64,000 nucleotides of DNA from Chrysaora quinquecirrha. Lineage: Eukaryota; Cnidaria; Scyphozoa; Semaeostomeae; Pelagiidae. A program made the position numbers and the translations under genes. This document shows, in pieces, positions 56,800 through 64,000 of this stretch (positions are counted from its first letter, which is position 1; every line of letters starts with the position of its first letter). The notes beneath the pieces are model-generated. The model ran no database searches. It had not been told where the DNA came from and saw only the letters and a list, made by a program, of their open reading frames with translations. The DNA is taken from the NCBI GenBank assembly GCA_014526335.1, contig JACTAT010000010.1, forward strand, positions 8,278,569 to 8,342,568. Reading direction: 5' to 3'.

Positions 56800-56965
56800 A
56801 GCTTTACTGATCACAGAGCACATCGAGATATTCTAAAGCGAAAAGGAAAATGTTTTATTTGCATGAGGAGCGGTCACCTTGCGTGCACATGTTCGTCAAC
56901 GTACGACAGTTTTAAATGCCATGGAAAACATCACTCTGCAATTTCTGATTCGTACAAAAGCGTCA
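56800..56965 (+). pseudogene. BEL/Pao gag zinc-knuckle fragment
   Basis: Plus strand reads HRDILKRKGKCFICMRSGHL, then C(5)KCHGKHHSAI-like sequence: 'C-F-I-C-x-x-x-G-H-L-x-x-C' followed by 'C-x-x-C/H-x-x-x-H-H'. This paired knuckle is typical of BEL/Pao gag. Isolated, without protease or reverse transcriptase. Confidence 0.65.
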
Positions 56966-57004
56966 AGAATTAACAGCACATGTCGCTATAAGCTTCACTT
57001 TTGA

Positions 57005-57265
57005 CTATGATATCCAAGGAACCAACTGCTCAAGTGCACTAAGAAACATGGTGAAATTAGACTGCCTAATGCTTTGAACCAAAAATAGAAGAGTCGCGTC
57101 AAGCTCTACGACTGTAAACCAATATTTGAACTGAACCGACGTCTCCAATTTAGCTGTCACCCACTGCTTTATTGGAAAATCAGATTCACTACGAAGAAAG
57201 GCATCTTGGTGCAATAAGTGTAAACCTGCACATGATACCTGATGGGCATATGGTGAGCGTTTCAC
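57005..57265 (-). pseudogene. Mobile-element-associated protein, C-terminal piece
   Basis: Reads SPYAHQVSCAGLHLLHQDAF, then SVQFKYWFTVVELDATLLF and SIRQSNFTMFLSALEQLVPW. This combination ('AHQVxxxxLxxL', 'FxYW', 'RxxNFxxFxxxLxxLxPW') recurs, from memory, in uncharacterised proteins of mobile character in cnidarians. It stops short of the expected continuation. It matches in type the piece at 60048-60275; a Penelope-like pair lies between them. Confidence 0.45.
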
Positions 57266-57344
57266 TTGCTTTCCTGAAAGAAATTATTCTGCACGACCGG
57301 GTGTGTTCACTTGTGCTTTTACCAGCATTTCTTCCCATCCGCTT

Positions 57345-59922
57345 CTTATGAATAGTATAACCAGAAGCTTAAACATTATGATTAAAAACAAACAAGAGAT
57401 GACAATTGTTTGTTTATTCACTGTATATTCGACTGTACTTTCCAACAGTCATCATCAGAGTAACGATTTACTTACTGCAACGGTTAAACATAAAATTCGA
57501 AATTTGAAATTACACAATTGTTGTCATAGAGACTTTACTGGATTACTAACAAAGGGGGGAAACCTGAATCAAAATGACTTAAATAACGGTATTAATTGAA
57601 AAGTTTCAGTGGTATTGATTTATCTTGCTTGTTCAATGACGGTTTGAATTTCTTTATTTCTAGAGCCTCTGATATTTCCTTTTATAATAATTGCGATGAG
57701 TTTTCGATAATACCGTAAAGTCTTCCAAATTAACAGTTATGTCCAGAATCCATTGAGTGTTTTAAAACGTGGGAATTACAATCTCTCGATTCATTAATAA
57801 CATTCTCATCATTAGCATTTTCATCATTATTACTCTCTTGCCTTTCGATATTATTGCTACCTGTTTCAGACTCTTGTTCCTGTTCTTTCTCAAGCTGATT
57901 TTTAACTTGTGAAATAAGCCATTTGGGGTATCCGTTTATTTCACTAAATACCTTACTTAAGTGTTCGATTTCTTTGTTACGGTACTCTGTGTTGGAACAT
58001 ATTTTATAAGCTCTGTGAAAGAGGGTCTTTAGTGTACCTCTCTTCCATGCTGTTGGTGTAAATGATTGCCAATGTAAATAGACATCATTGTTTGTCGGTT
58101 TCCTATATACAGTAGTATCGATATTATTATTCGACCGGACAAGTAGAACATCTAAGAAGGAGATTTTTCCATTTTGTTCTTCCTCATTTGTGAATTTAAT
58201 CTGGCTATGGAAATTGTTTAACTTCGAGGTAACTAATTGAATTGCATCTTTTGAATAACAGTGATCGTGTCATCAACATAACGTTCTAATTTGTAGTTTT
58301 CAGGGATCTTCATTGTCTTTGTGTATTTGATAAAGTCACTTGTAGAACTTACCGTGTATTCTGAGATGCTTAGTGGTGACAGAAGTTTCGCTAAATATTT
58401 CGCTGTATTGTAAGATGCAGTTCCAATATTTGAAATGATAGGTCGTATGGGGAGATTATCTACCGTGCATTTATGATGAACAAGAGATTAACACTGATAT
58501 CGCTAAAGAAGATATGAAAAACTTGTTAATATTATGCACAAAAAATGTCCATTTTACATACAATGACATAATATATAGACAGACGGATGGTGTAGCGATG
58601 GGTTCCCCACTTGGGCCAGTGCTTGCTGGAATTTTCATGGTAGAGTTAGAAAGATCTGTAATGCCCCAACTATCAGAATATATGGTACCTTGGAAACGTT
58701 ATGTTGATGACACGATCACTGTTATTCAAAAGATGCAATTCAATTAGTTACCTCGAAGTTAAACAATTTCCATAGCCAGATTAAATTCACAAATGAGGAA
58801 GAACAAAATGGAAAAATCTCCTTCTTAGATGTTCTACTTGTCCGGTCGAATAATAATATCGATACTACTGTATATAGGAAACCGACAAACAATGATGTCT
58901 ATTTACATTGGCAATCATTTACACCAACAGCATGGAAGAGAGGTACACTAAAGACCCTCTTTCACAGAGCTTATAAAATATGTTCCAACACAGAGTACCG
59001 TAACAAAGAAATCGAACACTTAAGTAAGGTATTTAGTGAAATAAACGGATACCCCAAATGGCTTATTTCACAAGTTAAAAATCAGCTTGAGAAAGAACAG
59101 GAACAAGAGTCTGAAACAGGTAGCAATAATATCGAAAGGCAAGAGAGTAATAATGATGAAAATGCTAATGATGAGAATGTTATTAATGAATCGAGAGAAA
59201 GCATGCTTATTTTACCTTATCAGGGAAAAGAGGGAGATAAAGTGATTAGATCATTAAAACGAACCATACAGAAATCGATACCAAATAACGGAAAATTTAA
59301 AGTTGTATTTACAGGGACAAAACTGGGGTCTTGTCTAAGCATCAAAGATAAAACTAACATAGAGCATCAACATAATCTCGTCTACAAAGTAGAATGCCCG
59401 AATCCAAATTGCAATGAGTCATATGTTGGAGAAATGGGAAGACGGTTGATTGAAAGAGTTAAAGATCACAGTGGCAGAGATTGTAATTCCCACGTTTTAA
59501 AACACTCAATTGATTCTGGACATAACACTGTTAATTTGGAAGACTTTACGGTGTTATCGAAAACTCATCGCAATTATTATAAAAGGAAAATATCAGAGGC
59601 TCTGGAAATAAAGAAATTCAAACCCTCATTGAACAAGCAAGATAAATCAATACCACTGAAACTTTTCAATTAATACCGTTATTTACGTCATTTTTGATTC
59701 AGGTTGCCCCCTTTTGTTAGTAATCCAGTAAAGTCTCTATGACAACAATTGTGTAATTTCAAATTTCGAATTTTTATGTTTAACCGTTGCAGTAAGTAAA
59801 TCGTTACTCTGATGATGACTGTTGGAAAGTACAGTCGAATATACAGTGAATAAACAAACAATTGTCATCTCTCGTTTGTTTTCTAATCAAAATGTTTAAG
59901 CTTCTGGTTATACTATTCATAA
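57345..59922. mobile_element. Head-to-head pair of Penelope-like element copies
   Basis: 57345-58290 is the reverse complement of 58692-59922 at roughly 97 percent, except that the left arm lacks the equivalent of about 59202-59490. Both arms carry the same frame break (CAAAAGATGC) right after the YVDD box. The reverse transcriptase N-terminus is missing from both. Inverted partial copies are common for Penelope-like elements. It lies between two pieces of another mobile-element gene and may have inserted into it. Confidence 0.8.
58514..59673 (+). pseudogene. Penelope-like reverse transcriptase plus GIY-YIG endonuclease
   Basis: 58514-58747 reads QTDGVAMGSPLGPVLAGIF and RYVDDTITVIQ, motifs 4 and 5 of the Penelope-type reverse transcriptase. 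One base short in an A run, the frame then changes and stays open from 58732 to 59673. It contains ISFLDVLLVR, TVYRKPTNNDVYLHWQSF, an acidic Asn-rich linker, and a GIY-YIG domain: LVYKVECPNPNC, ESYVGEMGRRLIERVKDH and SEALEIKKFKPSLN, with Tyr, Tyr, Arg and Glu in expected places. An endonuclease-positive, Neptune- or Penelope-like copy, 5' truncated. Confidence 0.85.
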
Positions 59923-60047
59923 TGCTTACAATTCCTTTATTTCGTGTTTTTGAATGCACCACGAGGCCAAGATAGAGTGGAAAGGGCGCCTCCTAATCTC
60001 GCAAATGTCGAACATTTTCAATTACATTTTGCTTTGATCGCCTTGTT

Positions 60048-60275
60048 TTAATAAACCATATTGTATCGGATCAACTGAGCTATAACAAGCGTAGCTTTAC
60101 TAGAATTGTGAGGCTCTGCATCCCCAACACTTGTTCCTTCAATAATCATATTGAACAAATTCAGCAGTGATAAAGAAATATAATCTTCCTGGCAGCCATA
60201 GCTGAAAATGTGTGGATTTTTAGGCTTTTTGTGTGAGAATACTCGATTTCTGATAATTCTAGCGGCTTTCGACAA
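60048..60275 (-). pseudogene. Mobile-element-associated protein, more N-terminal piece
   Basis: Reads SKAARIIRNRVFSHKKPKN, then FSYGCQEDYISLSLLNLFNM and SSKATLVIAQLIRYNMV. 'Q-E-x-x-x-x-x-x-L-x-x-L-x-x-M-I-x-E-G' followed by 'A-Q-L-I' is a combination I associate with the same kind of protein as 57005-57265. Same strand and correct order for one gene split by the Penelope-like pair. Confidence 0.4.
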
Positions 60276-61715
60276 GCAATTCCCATCTTCTTCGTTGTTT
60301 TGATAGTAGACAGGGCATATGCTCTAACAATCTAACAAAATGGGTAATATTTAGCTCCTTCCTATGCTTTGGTAGAACAAAGTGCGCTCTTTTAGAAAAT
60401 GCCAAGCTCCACTTCAGAAATCGTCCAGAAATCACGTGATCGGTGACGTCGGAACTGCGACAAAATGTTTTTCTATGGTTTCTAATTCGTCTTCTACAGC
60501 ACCTACAGTCTTGAATCTTGCATATTTATACTCGGCATAAAAAGATCTTTCGATTGATGTATCAATTTTATGATTTGCTGACATCAGCAATTTTGATTGA
60601 TGACATAACAATTTGATGAAAATATCAAAAATAATGACAACATGGAGGCGTGAAATCAAATGACAATGGTGAATGGGGATACAATAGCTGTTTAACATAT
60701 CTTCTCAAATGACATGCTGTTAGAGAAAGCATGACACACAAATGCATTTCATCATATTTTGGACAAACTAAGTTTATTCTGAAGCTCGTTGCCGAGGGAG
60801 CTATTAAATTTTTAATATGTCTTTATTCGTTTTCTCATGATGTACCCACATGGAAACATTTTCTTTTTTGCGATGTGCCAACTCGGATGACTCTCAGATC
60901 TGTTTACTGTGCAAAAGGACATTGTAGAAAAGCTTGCCTTCGATTCAAATTCTTGGCCCAAAAGCCTGCAGGATAGATACTCAAAACTGAGTTCAAACGA
61001 AACGAATCCTAGGTTCGGATCAAACGACAAAATCAAAGAGGACTGTATAATGTTCGAATAAAACAACAACGAACTTCTAAATACTAAAACAACACAGAAT
61101 AGAGTACGCAATTGTAACCCAATCTAATTACAAACAAACGACAACGAAAACGAAGACTATAAACATCAACGATTCATTACGATTTCAAACACGATAAGGA
61201 ATTTTGTCACCTGGTGGTATTCATCAATACTTCCTTTCCATTTGCGGTTCCATATTCAGCAGAGTAATGTTTATATCCTTTCAATTCTAGTGTTTTAGTC
61301 AAAATTCAAATTCCCTTCAGCGATAAACTCCTTTCAATAAAGTTCAGTTATAAAATCCAGCGAGTATATATCAAACAACTATTTCCAAGAGTAGCTTATA
61401 TCACAAGAGTGTATCCAAATCTAAGAGTATATTCAACGAGTGTATCCATAAACAAGAGTATATCAAATAAGTTTACGTGTTTCATCAAAGTTAGTTCATA
61501 GTTTCAAAGTTCATAGTTTCAAAGTTCAACGTTCGATAAATCCAACGATTTCAATGTCTACTTCACGATTCAAGACTCAAAATTCAAGACATAAAACAAA
61601 CAACCTCGGAATCCATCAAAAAACAAGGCAATAAAAATTTATCAACATTCATACTTCAAAAGAACCAATCAACAACCCATCAGGGTTTACGCACGTAACT
61701 AATTCGATTTATTGT
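60276..61715. other. Spacer and probable BEL/Pao LTR region
   Basis: No recognised gene. 61150-61715 is A-rich with repeats of CAAAGTTCATAGTTT and of AAGAGTATAT. Because a polypurine tract for a minus-strand element lies at 61716-61726, much of this is probably its 3' LTR; the outer LTR end is not visible. Confidence 0.35.
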
Positions 61716-61726
61716 ACACTCCCCCC
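61716..61726 (-). promoter_or_regulatory. Polypurine tract of the BEL/Pao element
   Basis: On the minus strand AAGGGGGGAG is followed by TGTACAATAAATCG, the usual polypurine tract and TG start of a 3' LTR, downstream of the integrase gene of this element. Confidence 0.5.
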
Positions 61727-61982
61727 TTGACCAGTTCAGTATGACCTAGAACTCTTCTTCATTCTCGAACTGGTCAATAATCTTAAATGACTCTTCTGCA
61801 ACAGCAGCAGCTGCACGCTTTGTTCTTCGGGTGGTCATTTCAGTTTCATCTTCTTCATTTACAATTTGATTTTCTTGACCTTGACCGATTTAAGTTTCCA
61901 GCGGATATAATTTCTGCAACGGTCTCTCTATCTTTTGTCCATTTGCAAGCAATAATCTCGCACCTCTTACAACATCGTCCTT

Positions 61983-63532
61983 TCATTTCATAAGCCTTGT
62001 AATTCGTCCTAACTTCCAGAATGAGCGATTTGTGTGTCTCTCTCCTTCTACAAGTACGACATCTCCTTCCTTGACTGGTGACGTTGTCTCCTTTCTTGTA
62101 GATATTCGGTGCTGCTCACGCAAGTTGATTAAATATTCGAGCTTCCAGCGTCTTCGATAATGATCTAGTAATTTTGACAAATGTGTAGCGCGACTTCTTA
62201 ATTTTTCACTGTTATTGGTGAAGTCTGGATCTTCAGTAGAGTCATCGTGGTGTGTAGTAGGTAACTGCAGAAGTCTCTTTCCTATTATTAAGTGCGACGG
62301 TGTCAATGCTTGTTCGAGACTTTCAGGATAAATGTACGTCAAAGCGCGAGAATTCAATACACCTTCAATTTCAATCAGGACTGTCTGAAGTTCGTCGGAT
62401 GTCAAGTTAGCTTTGCCGATGCATTTTTTCAAACTTATCTTCACAGATTTAATTAATCTCTCGTAGACGCCACCCCACCAGGGGGCCTTAGTAAGATTGA
62501 ATTTCCAGATTATACCCTTTTCGGCAAGTAAGCCTCGTAGTTCTGATGATTGAATAATTCTTCTTAAGGTTTTCGAGAATGCCTTAAATGTCTTTGCATT
62601 ATGTGTAACGATGATACTCGGGATTCCTCTACGGCTGATGAATCTTCGAAAGCATAATGCAAATGACTGCGCACTAAGATCTTGTACCAGATCCAAATGT
62701 ACAGCCCTAGTAGAACCGCATGTAAAGAGAGCTATATACACTTTCTTACTTTCTCTTGAAGAACTCTTTATGAACAACGGCCCAGCAAAATCGATGCCTA
62801 CAGATGCAAATGCACTGTCAAGTTTGACTCTGAATTCTGGTAATTGACTTTGTTTCGGTGTACCCTACGATAAACCTTCTAATTTCTTGCACAGTTTGCA
62901 TTTATGAATTGTTTTCTTCACAACCTGACGACCTCGGATGATCCAGTATTTCGTTCCGAGTTCCAGTAAAGTATCTTTAGTTCCACTGTGTAAGACGTTG
63001 TTATGACATTCGCATATGATAAGTGTAGTAACATAATGATCTCTAGGAATGAATATCGGGTATCTCGTTTCGTAGGTAAGATCTGCATGTTCGAGTCGTC
63101 CGTGACAGCGAATAATTCCGTCATCATCTATAAATTGTTCTTAATTGTTTTACAATTTGTTTTTGCGTAATATTGATCATCTTCAGCAGTGACGTCCTTG
63201 TTTTTCTCTTCTATTATCGTTTCGGATTATCTCGTAAGAATATGTGACGTCACTTCTTGAAAGTTTGACAGCCATTTTCGCAAGTTAATGTTTTCCTTTC
63301 TCATTATCATTTTTGACGCATAATAGAATTTCAATACTTCGTTGACAGTATAACCTCCTGTGCTTACGTCATCTCCGAAAAGACTATTAAGAAGCTTCGT
63401 GCATACTTCGGGATTTTCTTTCATGTTACGCTCCAAGCGTTCCTTCAATGTTGCATTGAGCAAGAATGGGCTGCACGAAACCCCAAAAACTACTCTTTTA
63501 AATCGGTAGGTGATTATTTCAGGAGCAGGCAA
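61983..63532 (-). pseudogene. BEL/Pao polyprotein remnant (RT and integrase)
   Basis: Minus strand. 63532-63227 is the reverse transcriptase end: RFKRVVFGVSCSPFLLNAT, LFGDDVSTGGY (the 'YxDD' box as FGDD) and NLRKWLSNFQE. RNase H is missing. From about 63170 the frame-shifted reading has the integrase zinc region (CHGRLEHADL, CECHNNVLHSG, KCKLCKKLEGL), one TAG at about 62863, then GIDFAGPLF (first Asp, about 62790). 62777-61983 gives KVYIALFTCGSTRAVHLDL, GIPSIIVTHNAKTFK and WWGGVYERLIKSVK (Glu). The second catalytic Asp is His (THNAKTF instead of S/T-D-N-A-K-T-F). The minus-strand polypurine tract AAGGGGGGAG lies at 61716-61726. Dead element, 5' truncated at about 63540. Confidence 0.88.
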
Positions 63533-63540
63533 GTTAATAT

Positions 63541-63711
63541 CATGGAACCATAGAAAACGAAGAGCTCCCTACTAATGCTTCTTGGGTTGAGGGTTATTCG
63601 ATAATGCCTTTCTGTTCTTGCTACACAGACTGTTCTTCCTTAAGTACTCCAATGGGCTCAAGTTTCCAAAATTTAGAAACTTGTTCTTCAAGTGTTGTTT
63701 GATCTTCCTGG
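63541..63711. other. Junction between BEL/Pao remnant and telomeric array
   Basis: Short unique-looking sequence. No gene recognised. Confidence 0.4.
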
Positions 63712-64000
63712 GTTAGGGTAAGGGTTAGGGTTATGGATATTGTTATGTTTAAAGTTAGTGTTAATGTTAGGGTTAGGGTTATGGTTAGTTTTAGGGTTAG
63801 GGTTAGGGTTAGGGTTAGGGTTAGGGTTAGGGTTAGGGTTAAGGTTAGGTTCTGTGTTAGGTTAGGGTTAGGGTTAGGGTTAGGGTTAGGGTTAGGGTTA
63901 GGGTTAGGGTTAGGGTTAGGATTAGGTATAGGGTTAGGATTAGGAGTAGTGTTAGGGTTAGGGTTAAGGTTGTTGTTATGTTTAAAGTTAGGGTTAGGGT
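63712..64000 (+). repeat. (TTAGGG)n telomere-type array
   Basis: GGGTTA hexamers run to the window end, with perfect blocks (63796-63838, 63861-63919) and degenerate ones (TTATGG, TTAAGG, TTAGGA). A longer insert, GTTATGTTTAAAGTTAG, occurs twice (about 63741 and 63976). The G-rich strand points right, the orientation of a right chromosome end. It is either the inner, degenerate part of a telomere or an interstitial array. Confidence 0.9.

Overview
The window looks like nuclear DNA of a metazoan. It is AT-rich, has split genes with GT-AG introns, and ends in a (TTAGGG)n array. Its mobile-element mix includes P-type THAP transposase, Penelope-like, BEL/Pao, gypsy, CR1-like, Tc1/mariner, PIF/Harbinger-like and Mutator-like elements. 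Together these suggest an early-branching marine invertebrate, most likely a cnidarian; I cannot name the species. Almost everything here is accessory DNA. One conserved host gene is recognisable.

Left part (1-14.7 kb). The last two recognisable exons of the Mediator subunit MED4 lie at 135-332 and 14498-14626 on the plus strand, so about 14.2 kb between them is probably intron. That interval holds foldback elements, a degenerate APE-type endonuclease fragment, a 1.24 kb direct repeat (5756-6999 and 10440-11684), a cluster of ten heat-shock-element-like palindromes, a broken single-zinc-finger gene, a 2 kb decamer minisatellite and a 1.5 kb TIR element with decamer subterminal repeats.

15-28 kb: another foldback element, a decayed mobile-element gene, an 82 bp minisatellite and a large 71 bp satellite with a roughly 556 bp higher-order period.

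22.7-42.1 kb is the most structured region. A minus-strand P-type (THAP) transposase pseudogene can be followed from its THAP exon at 42123 down to about 31400. The intron phases agree across three exons. Three different elements have inserted into it: a 1.4 kb Mutator-like element with a perfect 9 bp target duplication, a 3.4 kb element with AAACCCT-type hairpin repeats, and a 2.8 kb element that carries an intact seven-finger C2H2 protein gene. All three have terminal repeats built from minisatellite-like arrays. A 6.76 kb part of this composite is tandemly duplicated to the left (22712-30720). That left copy has been rearranged with satellite exactly at the ends of the Mutator-like element.

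42.4-64 kb: a frameshifted cyclin-like gene, fragments of two gypsy elements, a CR1-like retrotransposon, a Harbinger-like and a mariner-like MITE, a head-to-head pair of Penelope-like copies with a GIY-YIG endonuclease, a decayed BEL/Pao element, and a G-rich-strand TTAGGG array running to the window end. The array orientation fits a right chromosome end.
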